DNA from: Lindgomyces ingoldianus
Taxonomy: Eukaryota > Ascomycota > Dothideomycetes > Pleosporales > Lindgomycetaceae
Direction of reading: 5' to 3'
NCBI RefSeq assembly: GCF_010093535.1
Contig: NW_022985183.1
Span: 656,956 to 720,955, forward strand
Length of the DNA stretch: 64,000 nucleotides
Positions 12,766 to 24,510 of this stretch are shown here, in pieces (the stretch's first letter is position 1; every line of letters starts with the position of its first letter). The position numbers and the translations under genes are program-made. The notes beneath the pieces were generated by a model, which worked only from the letters and a program-made list of their open reading frames with translations, searched no databases and was not told where the DNA came from.

Positions 12766-14619
12766 ATGGACTCGCGCAATCCTCCACAATGGCGTTCTGG
12801 CTCTAGCCGCCTTTCATCGCGCCCAAATCCTCCTTCAATAGTTCCTGCGAAACGGCCTGCGAACTCAACCCAACAAGACCAGCCTGCGAAACGATCAACG
12901 GCTGCGCAAGAGGAGGCTTGGGTTGCAGATGAGGATCGCTTCGTCCTACAGCAGGCAAAGAAGAAGGCGGCGATACGCGTCAAAGGAGGACGAGCAAAAC
13001 CTATTGACTGGCTTGCTGTCACACTTCGTTTCATTGACTCCACAAAGACGGCCCTGGATGACGAAGTGGAGGATCACGAGTTGGAAATCGTTGATCCGGA
13101 AGGAGTATTTGAGAGCCTTGGCGACGAAGAGCTGGCCGATCTAGAGAAAGACATTGACAATTTCCTTACTTTGGAGACCAACCGGAGCAATCGCGATTAT
13201 TGGAATGTAAGCTTTGTACAAGCCACTTGCATGGAGCTGGACGCTGATTTCACTAGGCTATGAAGATTATTTGCAAAGACCGCCGGAGGAGCGCTAGATC
13301 TGCGCAAGCCGAGGAACGGGCTGCCCACTCTGTCCGGACTGATATTGATAAGATGCTAGCCCCAAAATCGTACAAGGAGCTGGAGACCCTGGAGGCACAG
13401 GTTAAGAAGAAGTTGGGTGAGGATGAGGACATTGACTTCGAATACTGGGACTCGCTGTTACGCAATCTGCGGGTCTGGAAGGCCAAGGCAAAATTGCGCC
13501 TTGTATCTCAGGAAATCATCAGCGAGCGACTTCAGGCAGTACGGAAGCAACAGCAGGAGGCTGCCATATCAGCGCAGGAGAAGCTACAACAACTTCTCAT
13601 AGGCGCTGAGGCTTCAACCGAGGAGCCAGCGAGCGTTGTCAAGTACAGCTCGGAACTAGACCCAGAGCCAATGTTGAAGCTGCGCCCGGAAGATAAGAAT
13701 CTTGAGCAGCTAGACGATAAGAAGTTCTTAGAAACAATTGTAAGTAGCATGCTTACCGTCATCATTGGTCCACTGCTCATTTGCACAGGTGAACGAGCGA
13801 CGGAAGATCTTGAAACTGGGTTACGTTCCAATGCGGAACAAAGCTCAGGCCTCTTCTGCCAACCAATTGGTTACAAAGCCCACACAGCTTAGCTCCATCG
13901 GTGTGTCGAGATTTGCTCCTGTCGATAACGAAGACTTTTCACAAGCAACCAAGGCTCTTTATGACAGAGAAGTAGCGAAAGGAGTCAATGAAGACGAGGA
14001 GATCTTCACTGGAGAAGAAGAGCTTGCGTCGACGGCGACGCCACAGTGGGCCGACAAGTACCGTCCCAGGAAACCACGATATTTCAATCGGGTCCAGATG
14101 GGCTACGAATGGAACAAATACAACCAGACCCACTACGATCACGACAACCCACCTCCCAAAGTTGTCCAAGGTTACAAGTTTAACATTTTCTATCCTGACC
14201 TGATCAATACTTCAAAAGCACCAACCTACCGGATCGAACGCGAGAATGGCAGAAAGCGTGGCCAATCCTTTGCGCCGGCTGGACAGGATGACACATGCCT
14301 CATCCGCTTCATTGCTGGACCGCCATATCAGGATATCGCTTTCAGAATCGTTGACAAGGAATGGGACTACAGTGCCAAACGAGAACGTGGGTTTAGGAGC
14401 AGTTTCGAAAAGGTAAGCCTCCAGCTTCCCCGCAATAGATCTATTACGGGAACCTTACCCTGCGGCGGTTGTGCAAAGCTTAGAAGCCACCTTAACTGAC
14501 ACAATGCAGGGTATCCTACAACTTCATTTTCAATTCAAGAAGGTAATTTTCCCCACAAACCACTATTCCCGCAGAATATAAAGCTAACACACGTACAACA
14601 GATATATTATCGAAAATGA
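12766..14619 (+). CDS. cactin: Cactin (conserved nuclear splicing-associated protein)
   Basis: The protein matches Cactin, a conserved nuclear factor that associates with the spliceosome. The model has five exons: 12766-13206, 13257-13739, 13789-14412, 14510-14542 and 14602-14619 (532 residues). The last two are tiny (33 and 18 coding bases), and every junction keeps frame. The N-terminus is disordered. The conserved middle region runs from WVADEDRFVLQQAKKKAA through the long charged helices. The C-terminal Cactin domain is complete: YKFNIFYPDLINTSKAPTY, IRFIAGPPYQDIAFRIV, the ERGFRSSFEKG segment, then LQLHFQFKK and a terminal IYYRK across the small exons. Length is shorter than animal Cactins, as expected for fungi. 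The domain match makes the identification secure. The role in splicing is from the family; nothing in the window adds to it. Confidence 0.92.
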
Positions 14620-15612
14620 GCCTTAACAACTCGTTATCTCGTATCCCACCGGGGCTATTTCCATTTTCGGCCCCTCATATCACCACAAGATATAGCGAAG
14701 AAAGCTCATGCAAGACTTGCACTTTATGGCGGTCAGACTGAGCCACTTTACCAGACCGAGCAGACATTGGATCTCCCAACTAGCGGTGGGCTGTCGGTAT
14801 TCATCACCCCAGGAATGGCCGGCTGTATGTATCATTCGAGCTGGGGTTGGAACGTATCTAGCCAATCAAGTGCAAACCTGTTGCAGAATACCCAACTGGG
14901 TATGAAACGTACTCCCTGGCCGGAGAATAAGGCCGTAAGATTGTGTCACATTAACAAAGGTGCACAACCCAAATCGGCTGCCTACTGTCGCCCTTAGGAA
15001 GGGAGCTTGCATGCCTTTGGATCGGCAGCCTTGTTTTCCGATACCGCTGCTCTGCCATTGTTATCCAGATCCGGGGCGGGTTTGCACGTGAGGTGGGTGA
15101 ACCCTAATGATGCTTTCCCGATAGCAAACGCGCGTGTAACAGGTAAACTTCGTAAGGGCCAGTCATTGTTCGTGACGGCCGGGCCATGGGTGCTCGCTTT
15201 CTCTTCCCCAGGTGACTCAAACAGGGCTTTGTCGGGTGGTGCTTCTAGAAGCCCTGCAAATGCCTGCATGGAATACGGGCGGAGGCAGCGAAAGATCTCT
15301 AGATTAACAAGTCTTGTGTGGCAAGTCGCTGGTCTTGACGTTGCATGCGTCCCTGCAGGCTTCCGTCTTCTAGCCTTACGAAGTCAAGCTAGGCGTGGAT
15401 TCGTTGGCTACCGCTGTGGCACGGAAAAGTCATGTCCCTTTGCCATCAGCAGTGGTGCAATTCAACGTGCATGGCTGTGGCGGCAAGGTAGAAGAGTCGG
15501 CCGTCTATTGTACGTCGACCCGTGACGCACGGCCTGCATCGCCTTTCAAGTACGGCCTTGAATATCTCTAAGATTGTTTGTCGCGCGGAGCCGCTACAGA
15601 TTAGACATCTGC
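14620..15612. other. Intergenic interval upstream of the forkhead gene
   Basis: There is no supportable gene here. A 172-codon plus-strand frame (15007-15525) has no domain-like features, and I treat it as chance. The forkhead gene's promoter and leader should be in the right half. Confidence 0.45.
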
Positions 15613-17544
15613 ATGTGCGCTGGCAGTGGGCACCCGTCTCCGGTGACAATGAAGCCTTCCTCGCCCAATCCAGTGTCTTTCAGAGCCTTAGAAACTCTCA
15701 AATGTCTTGTCTGCCGCTTCACTCCTTCTGGAAAGGCCACCAACCAGCCGACCTGCCTTACCCTCACAACTTGTTCTGTCTCACCAACATTGCTGGCATC
15801 GGTCATCGCCAGATCTCTCCCCAGCCAGACATCCAATACGTTAACAGCCCCGATTCATCAAATACAGCCAGCTATGCCACATCCGCAATCACCCCATCGG
15901 ACTCCCTCTGGAGACCTATCTGGGGACCTCGGCACTCTTCTTCCGTCCAAGGTTCCCTTTTGTAGTGCACCCTCATTTCACTCGCAGGCGCCATTATCTC
16001 CCTCTCTTAGACTCCCTGGAATGACCCCCTCGATGGCGACTGACTTCTCAGACCATGCACCGTCCAAAGACCCACACCTCAACGCAGCGCTCATGGGTCT
16101 TGAAGACGCCGCCACCCTTCAATGGTCCACAAATTGCGAATCTATGCTCCCTTGCCTAGATCAAGATAATGGGGGCTTCCACATATCACCGCAGTTTACG
16201 TCGGAATCAGCCGCACTCTCCACATACTTCCCGAATGATCTGCCGTACAGTGGGAATTACAATCTCACCTACTCCACTCCCAATCCGGCCTCAAGCTGTC
16301 CACGCTCGTACGCCAGCGCACATGGCCTTCCTGGGTCCATGAGCAACGTGCCCAATTCCTATCCACCGTCAGCATACCTCATCGATCCACAGAAGCCACA
16401 GGACGTGGTGGACATGTCGACCCAAAGCCGCACTTCACAATTTCAGCAACTCCAGAGCCCTTATGAGAACCATGTCCTTCCGAATATCAAGGTCGAAGAA
16501 TCTAGGGACTACGACAGCCGCTCGTACTTGCCTGAGACAGACGTGCAAGGACGCTATCCAACCCCTCATGACGACCCACCTCTGCCACTAAGCGATCTGG
16601 GCAGGAGCGAATGCAACGGAACTCCTGCTCCCGATGAATGTGCCGTGGACAAGGAACAACCTTATGCTCAGTTAATCTACCGTGCACTTTTAGAGGCACC
16701 AAACCATACAATGGTGCTGCGAGACATCTACGACTGGTTCAAGCGCAACACCGACAAGGCTGCAGATAAGGACATGAAGGGTTGGCAGAACAGCATTCGC
16801 CATAACCTTTCCATGAATGGGGTAAGTTGGGCGATCCGTGCTTACGGTTCCATCTTTCGCTGACCATGATAGGCGTTTGAGAAAGTAAACCATCCTTCTG
16901 AGGAAGTGAAGAAAGGCTTCATGTGGCGGCTGACTAGCGACTCCCTTACCACGGGCGTCAAGTCAACAACGCGTTACAGAAAAAATCAACAGAATAAACG
17001 AGGACAGCGTTCGCAACACCCGCAGCCGCAACGTCAAGCCTCAGGGGCCAAAGGAGGTCAGGCTGCCAGAAGAACAGCCAAGTTCAGGCGATCGCAGCGT
17101 TTAAACGACAGCTATAGAAGCAATCCGTATAGTATGTCCAGGTCCGTGCCAGCCTCGGCGTACAGCTCGGGTTACGATTCGAATAGCGACATCCCCATAG
17201 CATATACTGCTTCTCCGTGCTATAATTCAGAGGTCGATTTCGGTGAGCCCACTAAAAAAGACGATTTCGGTAGCCCCTTAGCTAGATCTAGCCTTAGTCT
17301 CTTGTCGTCGCGCTCATACTCTAGATCTCCACATGATGTGCTGATCCCTGATTCGGCCTTCGTCCTTCCATCGGACCCTTCAGAGACATTATTCTACCAG
17401 GAAAGCAGCACCCCCTCGCCTCCAGCAGACGACCCTCTGACTCCGCCGTCTCCGGGCGAGTGGGACGTGGACACTGGGCCCCCAACTAGCACTCCATTCA
17501 TCTACGACGATATCCATCCAAACTACAGCGAGTTCTTAGGATGA
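15613..17544 (+). CDS. Forkhead (FOX) transcription factor
   Basis: The product is a DNA-binding forkhead regulator. There are two exons, 15613-16821 and 16873-17544 (626 residues from this start), with a 51-base phase-0 intron. The forkhead domain occupies about residues 350-440: PYAQLIYRALLEAPNHTMV, LRDIYDWFKRN, then recognition helix WQNSIRHNLSMN, with the intron falling just after it. AFEKV continues the fold, and FMWRLTSDSL lies in the wing region. The C-terminus is Ser/Pro-rich and acidic near its end. Fungal relatives (Sep1/Hcm1/Fkh types) control cell-cycle or developmental genes; I cannot assign the subtype. The start is uncertain: other in-frame ATGs at 15649, 15874 and 16021 are possible, and the first 135 residues look less conserved. 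Confidence 0.9.
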
Positions 17545-17994
17545 GCGGTCTGCGACAGCTCCCCATCATTGCATATTTGGTTCCAATCGCACGGGGCTTC
17601 ACCCTCTCACCATAATCCCCTTCTGTTTCGACACCCTTCTACGAAATAATCAATGAATCTTAAACTCTGTACTCCATAGTTATACGCAACATTTTCATGA
17701 CCTCAGCGATTCAGCTAATGAAGCCGCCTCCATTACGAATATTTCAGTTTGATATTCAAGCGAATCTGTCATTTCTCTTGCTCTACTTCGCTGTGTTTTT
17801 TGTTCATAGACTTCCCCCCCATGTAACGACTGTCAATTATTCCGGAAATGTTCACACGAAATAGAGAAGTGCTTTACATTTGTATAAACCGATGCCACTG
17901 TGTGGTTCATGTACTTTAACCTCCTGAGCGGGTGCGATAGGCTACAGGAATCGTATGGCATAGATAAATATTTAGCATTTCGATTACTTTGAGT

Positions 17995-18540
17995 TTATTG
18001 ATGGCTCGGCCTGGCCCCCTTCGCACCTCCAATGAATACCATTGAGTCTTCTGAGATCTTCTGCATGTTGAGGTTGCTAAAGTACGTTTCTAGGTCCAGG
18101 CCCTCCCCCGAACACACCTTTTTCAAGACGCTTCGCAAGCACCCCACACCGTCCACATACCTCTCCTTGCCAGGAATGCGACCTGATAGGATGCAGGTCG
18201 TCGCGCTCACCACGTCTGCCTCCTTTACTAAGACTGCATGAGTGCGTCTTCGTCAAGGGTTGCACAACAACTTGTTACTCACGCCATGCAAGCCCACTTC
18301 CAGGATCATCGGTGAGATAAACAGTTTTCCATTGGGTGGTAGCCAACCATAGTGGGTCAAGAGCAGAAATTTCACGACCCTCTCATCCACAGCGCACATT
18401 CGACCTCTCTCATTCATTCCAATCCATCGCAATGTTGAAAAAGAAAGAGCATCCGCTTTCACTATCGAAATTACAGGAGTGTAGGGTCCCCTTCGGGACA
18501 GGGAACACTTCAATATCCAATGCAGCTTCAGAACCGTTTA
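17995..18540 (-). CDS. Possible 3' part of an unrecognised gene
   Basis: I do not recognise this, but it looks like coding sequence. A frame runs from about 18540 to 18283, and a canonical 63-base intron (GTGAGT to AG, 18282-18220) joins it in phase to 18219-17995, which ends in TAA. The translated stretch has normal protein composition, for example VVKFLLLTHYGWLPPNGKLF before the intron and ADVVSATTCILSGRIPGKER after it, with no low-complexity runs. No start codon is visible in this frame. A second coding-like frame (about 18830-18410, containing YLFLHLNMIMDKRQSELQL) overlaps upstream and could be an earlier exon or a decayed one. It could be a real gene, or a relic. Confidence 0.35.
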
Positions 18541-18906
18541 AGCAACGGACCGTACCGAAGCGCGATAACCCCCTTGGCGCTAAGGCGGTCTCTCTTTCAG
18601 TGGCCAAGAGGTTAATAATGCTACGTCGCATTTTAGTTATCGCAGGATTCCAATTGGGAGCCAGTTTCAGCTCTCCTCGAGAGCATGCACAAGCGATTGC
18701 TCCATTTTGCACAAAGACTATGTTCGCCACCATACTGACAATATTGCCACTGGTTTTCAATTGTAGCTCACTCTGGCGCTTGTCCATTATCATGTTCAAA
18801 TGCAGGAACAGGTAGGTCCTAGCTCGCTGCGCAGTGCGACAAGAGTAAGCAGCCGTTGTTGAAGATCATAGCAGAGTTCTTGATATGATCACCTCGCCCA
18901 GGATAG

Positions 18907-19272
18907 AACGAAAGGAACTACGATATACTCCATGTCCCAGAACCTCCCAACCTGGCAGGTACTGAGACCGGTACTTTCTGGGTTGTCTCTAGCTTTGGCC
19001 CGGCTCAAAGAGGACGACGAATCTACTCCACGGACCGCTCACACAGTTCTGCATTTCCTTACGAGCCACGCTACAACACAATTCCGGAGGTTCCACTAAG
19101 AGGAACCCGCTATCATTCCGCCCGCGGACTTGCCTTTCAAGTGTTGCAGGAGCGCTCCAGTGTCAACCTCAGCCTTGCAGCTGCGTGTGGGGCAGCAGTT
19201 CACCCGTTTTGTGGTGTCTTAGTTTCCCTGTTGTTCCGCCATGGCGCATGTAACAGGAGACACTTGCATTAG
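18907..19272 (+). other. 122-codon open stretch without a start codon
   Basis: The frame is open between stops at 18904 and 19270 and includes protein-like segments (NYDILHVPEPPNLAGTE, TGTFWVVSSFGPAQRGRRI). There is no ATG near its start and no clear partner exon. It may be a coding relic or chance. Confidence 0.2.
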
Positions 19273-21916
19273 AGAGTAATGGTAAGATCATTCCGCTTGG
19301 ATATCGCGGTCTTTATCAACACCAAATCAATGACGTTTACCCCAATTTAGTATCTTTCGATCCTGACTCCTTTTCAAGTCCCTAACTTCATGGCATGCCG
19401 TGCAGGAGGACGTGAATGTCATCGAGTGCTTATTGAAATTGGTGGGTTCAACCATCTAGCCGATCGCTAAATGTCTATTTCAGTATTTCAAAAATTACAC
19501 TAGTTCTTGCGTTAGTTTCATTCTCATACGTTTAATATACATCATCAATTCGTCCAACGATTGGGCCTTTTTGCTTTAGTGGGCGTTTGGAAGCTTGTTA
19601 CCCCAGGAAATAGGTCAAGCCTCAATGAACTGGCCCTAAAATATGCCCTTTCCCCTCTGCACTCGGATCCCTAAACGTGATGTAAAATGGCGCAACATAT
19701 TGCTTGGCATCTGCGTCTCGCCAAAGACAATCAACTTCCATGATTCTGTGACCAATGGCATCATCGATGCCTCAAGCACCGTCCCAACGCAGGTCATTCA
19801 GTCTCACATGCTCTCCCGGTTCCCCGCCAACGCTAACTGGACCCCGTAGAGGACTCCCCGCGTTGTCTGGAGACTTATTACAAGGACCAGTCTGAGGTAC
19901 CTGCTTCTCCAAGTATGACAGCCACGAATTCTTCTCCATCAAGCTGTACTAGAATCGCGGTCCTGGAAAGGTGTAGAGCTCTTGCATACGATTCGGTAAC
20001 TGAGTGATGTCGAATGGTCGGCAGCATACTCTGTAATCTCAATGATTACACCACAACTTCAAGCTCGCTACAAAGAGCCCTATTATTCTTTTTGACGCAG
20101 AAATTCTAACCGAGGTGTTGGAGCCCTTTTTGTGAAGTGTTAGAGAGTCGAAAAGACCAAATCCCATCCAGTCCCGCCAGCACTTTCGACAGTGCTGTTA
20201 TTCTGAACACGAGTCCAAGAGTAATTATCTATCTTCGGGTTATATTTCCTCATTGATACTAGCATTATATTCATCCTTTTGGTACTGGGTACCTCAAAAT
20301 CGCTACTCACAGTTGGTCTTCACCTTTGCAAATTGCAACCCACTCGCGCAAGAGGGACATATTGGCGAATAAAGTCGCATGGCAATGTTTACTGGCAGGC
20401 ATGCCAATGGATTCGTGCGCTTTACAGATAGCAGTCGGCGGACTCTATTTCATTGTTCAGTGGACCAAATAGAATGGATACTGGGCTGCTGGACTAAGAC
20501 ATGTCGAGGCTTGCTAAAACACCCACGTCTGGAATTAAGCATGTTCCTCGCTAGAAATCCCACGAACTCAATTCAAGACAATCCCGTTCAATCCTGTTCT
20601 CGTGCAACACATGTAATGCAGATGGTGCTAGGTATATCCCTCCCAGCCCTAGTCGTACCATGCTAGGTCGCACCTTCCTCCTCAAAGGCTTGACTGTGGG
20701 ACAGCTCGAGTCTTCATCCCTCATCCTTCCTGCAGGCTGCACCTTTCTCCAACCCTGATACACGGAAACGACCTCGGAGCCGACCGTTTCTCATTGCTTG
20801 GGCCGGCGGTAACGAGAGGGTCCCAGATGCTTGAGCGTGGGGACGCTGAAATACGTATCCAATTACAATTGAGCATTATTTGAAGGATAAGGAGCTGCAG
20901 AACAAGTTAGTTCGAATTCCGGCGGCACCCAAAGCCTAACGTCTGGTGGCCCAATTCTCCCCTCTCATATCTAACACAAGGCCAATGGTATTGACTTCAT
21001 GAGGCTGCGTAACGAATCGGCGTTCACTTCCCTCCATATAATAGATTCTGCCCCCCAGCAACCCTTTCGCTAGACTGAATGCACCCTTGCATATGCAGTG
21101 GGAGTGGGCTTTCCACTGTGAGTTATCAGCTTTTCACCCTTCTCACTATTATTTCAGCTATTCGAGAGTCGTTGAGCCCCATTGCCTTCTTTTGCCTTCA
21201 TTTTTGGCTCGCCTGCCCTTACGCCATTACCCACTGACGTTTCAATGAGAATTGGTGCTCGAAGCGTATGAATTGGCGCAAAGAGAGATGCCTGCACGTT
21301 TGAAGCACTGGTGGTTGAGAGGACAGATGGTTGGAAAGGACAAAAGACATGCGGTAAGAGCATGTCCGCGACCAAATTAAGATTATACTATTGATAATGA
21401 ATGCCCGCAAGCCCGTTGCTGAAAGAGTGGCAACGATTACACACAAACGGGAGACTTCTGGAGAAAGTTCGTCAAATACCATACCACATAACTCGTTGAC
21501 CTCCGCGATCAGATCGAATCCGACTCACCCGGTTCATTGCGTCATTCAACTCCTGACTATTCTCCAGCAGTCCGTGAGAAGGAAATCCGAGATGAAATCC
21601 TCCACCAATTGCGTCCATGACTGTGCTTCCAGTCATTCCGAAGTCCCGAACTGCGGAGAGAAGCAAACGGGAGCCACGCTGCTTCCGGCCTAGTGTGTGG
21701 CTAGGGCTCGCGTGGCGGTGCTGACCATTAAGCTTCAATTGACGGCTACGGATAAATATGATGGTGTGCTCCGCACTCAACGTTAAGTCCAATCCCTTAA
21801 TATGGAGGTATTAATTTTGCAGGGCTGCTGCGATGAGGCTCGACAGCTTAAGTTCTTGCTCAGCCCTGGATTTGAAAGACAGTGGCCCGTAAGTGACGAA
21901 GAAAAGAAAAGGAAGG

Positions 21917-23629
21917 ATGCGCGTTTCGTTGTTGCTCGCGGTAGCTCTGCTTGAAGCTTCGGCGGTCTTTGCAACTCCATCCGTTCGTGGTACTGACTTC
22001 TTGAGCTCTCGGGGTCTGGTGTCGAAGAGACCGAACCATCCAATTGGTCCTCATCGTCCCGGCAAAGCTTTCCCTTCATCTCCACCCCGAACGAAGACGT
22101 GCGTTGTCAAGAGCCACAGAGATGGCACGGACGATTCGCAAAACATTCTAAACGCAATCAAAGATTGCAACAACGGAGGCCATGTCGTATTCTCCCATGG
22201 GGAGAAGTACATAATTGGAACGGCGTTAGACCTAACATTCCTTAAGAACATTGATCTCGGTACCTCTCTTCATTTCGTCCATATCCCTCCAATATATGAA
22301 CTAAATATTCCCGCAGACATCCAGGGCACCATTCAATTCACCAACGATACCGCATACTGGCAAGCTCACGCCTTCAGACAAGTCTTCCAAAATGCAACCA
22401 CCTTCTTCCAGCTCGGCGGTTCCGACGTCAATGTCTACGGTGGCGGCACTCTCGATGGAAATGGCCAAGCATGGTACGACCTCTATGCCCGGGATATCTA
22501 TATCTTGCGTCCGATCCTATTTGGAACAATTGGACTTCATGGAGGGAGGATTGAGGATTTGAATATGAGGTATTCACCTCAGTGGTATAATTTTATTGCG
22601 AATAGTTCGGATGTGGTGTTTTCGAATATCTCAATTTCGGGATACAGTAAGAGTAAGAACACTGCGAAGGTGGGTCCTTGCAAATGTTGCTTTCCTCTTC
22701 GTCGATTTGGTTTTTTGGTTATCTTTGGCTCCTACAATTTGGCATGACTGATAATGTTTCTAAAGCTAATGGGAGGGCAGAATACTGACGGTATCGACAC
22801 TTACCGAAGCGATAACATTGTCATGTATGTACACCCTCGCACTAAACACCACTCTACACTGCATCTCTTTCCCGGAGTCCAGACTCTTAGAGTCTCAGAA
22901 AGGGAGCTCGATTGGGCACACCTAGCCCTACTGAATCTTCAGGTTGAACATCATGCTGATTGAATATAATTAGACAGGACTGGCATGTCGATAACGGCGA
23001 TGATTGTGTCTCGTTCAAACCGAATAGTACTAACATCGTCGTACAAAACATGATATGCAATGGCAGTCATGGAATCAGTGTTGGCTCGCTTGGACAATAC
23101 TTAGGGGAGGTGGATATTGTGAAGAATATTTATGTGAGTTTACTCATCTACCCTACCCCTTCGCATACTAACCCTGCCTGAGGTCTACAACGTCTCCATG
23201 TCCAATGCCTCCGATGGTGCCCGCATAAAGGTTTGGCCGGGTATCTCTTCCGCCCTCTCTGGCGATCTTCAAGGCGGCGGAGGTCTCGGCTCCGTCTTTA
23301 ACATCACCTATGATACCATGAAGATTTCTAATGTCGACTATGCCATCGAAATAACGCAATGTTACGGCCAAAAGAACCTCACTCTGTGCAACCAGTTTCC
23401 GTCAAATCTAACAATATCAAACGTCACAGTGAGGAACTTCAAAGGTACTACGAGTAAGAAGTATGATCCTCTAGTCGGGTATCTTGTCTGTAGTAGCCCG
23501 ATGGTTTGCAGTAACATCAATATTGAAAACATCAATGTGAAAAGCCCCAGTGGGACGAGTCTGTATACGTGTGGGAGTATTCCCGGGATCGAGAGGCAGG
23601 TTAATTGTACAACGAAAAGCGACGGATAA
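21917..23629 (+). CDS. Exo-polygalacturonase, GH28
   Basis: This is a secreted pectin-degrading enzyme that releases galacturonate units from polygalacturonan. The model has five exons: 21917-22259, 22317-22669, 22781-22824, 22974-23133 and 23183-23629 (448 residues). All junctions keep frame, including a 44-base third exon. The start [20 protein letters not shown] is a signal peptide. The GH28 catalytic motifs are all present: NTD (233-235), GDD (255-257), SHG (278-280) and RIK (314-316). The context [13 protein letters not shown] and the length fit fungal exo-type enzymes better than endo-type. Several Asn-X-Ser/Thr sites suggest glycosylation. The first intron can be read through in frame for 19 codons, but removing it joins NIDL to DIQGTIQF as in the family. 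It appears intact. Confidence 0.93.
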
Positions 23630-23747
23630 AATTAAGTATTTTCATTAACAGCGCTACTCAGTTACCCTACATTATATTCTAAATATCTCCCTAATTCTCG
23701 CTACATCTTTGTGAAATCGTCCGGCCTCTAGCTCTGCTTATCCAGCC

Positions 23748-23997
23748 TTACAGAATCTCCTCGCATACCACATACTCCAAAATTGCCCTCCCTAGCTTCT
23801 CAACCTCCTCCTCCTCCTCCTCCTCCTCCTCCTCCTCCTCCTCCTCCTCCTTCCTCTTCTCCTTCTCCTTCTTCTCATCTTTAATGAGCTTCTCGAGCTC
23901 TGCAGCATACCGTCCGCGTTGCTGGACAAAGTTTGATGCAAACTTTCGCTTCTTCTTCCTTATCAGTGAAGATTTTCTCGCGGTCCTCTGATCATGC
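23748..23997 (-). pseudogene. Terminal exon relic encoding a poly-glutamate tract
   Basis: I do not recognise this. An open frame runs from a possible splice acceptor (GGTAGCAG, just upstream of 23997) to a TAA at 23750-23748. It encodes a basic helical segment (RKKKRKFASNFVQQRGRYAA, then ELEKLIKDEKKEKEKRK), about 15 consecutive Glu from a GAG repeat, and an ordered end (VEKLGRAILEYVVCEEIL). The composition is that of a charged coiled-coil protein. I find no convincing upstream exon: an ATG near 24193 followed by a weak GT donor could supply one but the splice site is poor. It may be the 3' end of an expressed gene, or a decayed copy of one elsewhere. Confidence 0.35.
23804..23850. repeat. 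(CCT/AGG)n trinucleotide microsatellite
   Basis: About 47 bases of near-perfect CCT repeats read on the plus strand. On the minus strand, in the open frame described above, they encode consecutive Glu codons (GAG). Such tracts vary in length between strains. Confidence 0.95.
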
Positions 23998-24510
23998 CTG
24001 CTACCTAGCGAGGCGATGATTTATGAAATAGTGCCAGTGCCTAGTCTTATTGTTAGTCCATTAGATACTAGATAGCGGGGGTTAGGATGTATGTCTTCGG
24101 TTGATGGGGAACCTGGGGTGGTGGTGAAGAGAAATGAAGCCAAGTGACAATGGGTCTTGTGGGCGTAGGAAAGTGAATAGCGTGAATTGATACATGGGGA
24201 CTGTTGTGTTGGTGGGTTAACTTAGTATTGTCACCTAATATGTTGCCGTTAGGTAATAGAGTTACCACCTGCGAAAGCGGTTTGGGCGTGGTGATGATTT
24301 AAAAGAGAAGGTGTTAAGAAGTTAACTTGTCTATGTGTTTGTCCTCGAAACTAGCGGCTTCTGCAAAGCCTTGGTACCTTGAGTATCTAACATGAATAGC
24401 AATGGAAGTACCACTGTCGGAGCACCTAGCAAGCATCTCATACACTCTGAACTACCCTGTAACTCCAGCATGTAATTAATAGAACTACTAACCCATATTT
24501 CCACCCATCT
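23998..24510. other. Interval downstream of the SMP-30 gene
   Basis: No supportable gene lies here. It should contain the 3' untranslated region of the SMP-30-like gene and, possibly, the upstream part of the poly-Glu relic. Confidence 0.35.

Larger units (their letters stand above)
17545..21916. other. Gene-poor interval (about 4.4 kb)
   Basis: Apart from the two weak candidates listed separately (17995-18540 minus and 18907-19272 plus), I find no gene with recognisable features. The first few hundred bases should hold the forkhead 3' untranslated region, and the last few hundred the polygalacturonase promoter. Confidence 0.4.

Noticed and set aside
15007..15525. 172-codon plus-strand open frame upstream of the forkhead gene
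   Set aside because: It has no domain, no conserved-looking segments and an equally open opposite strand.
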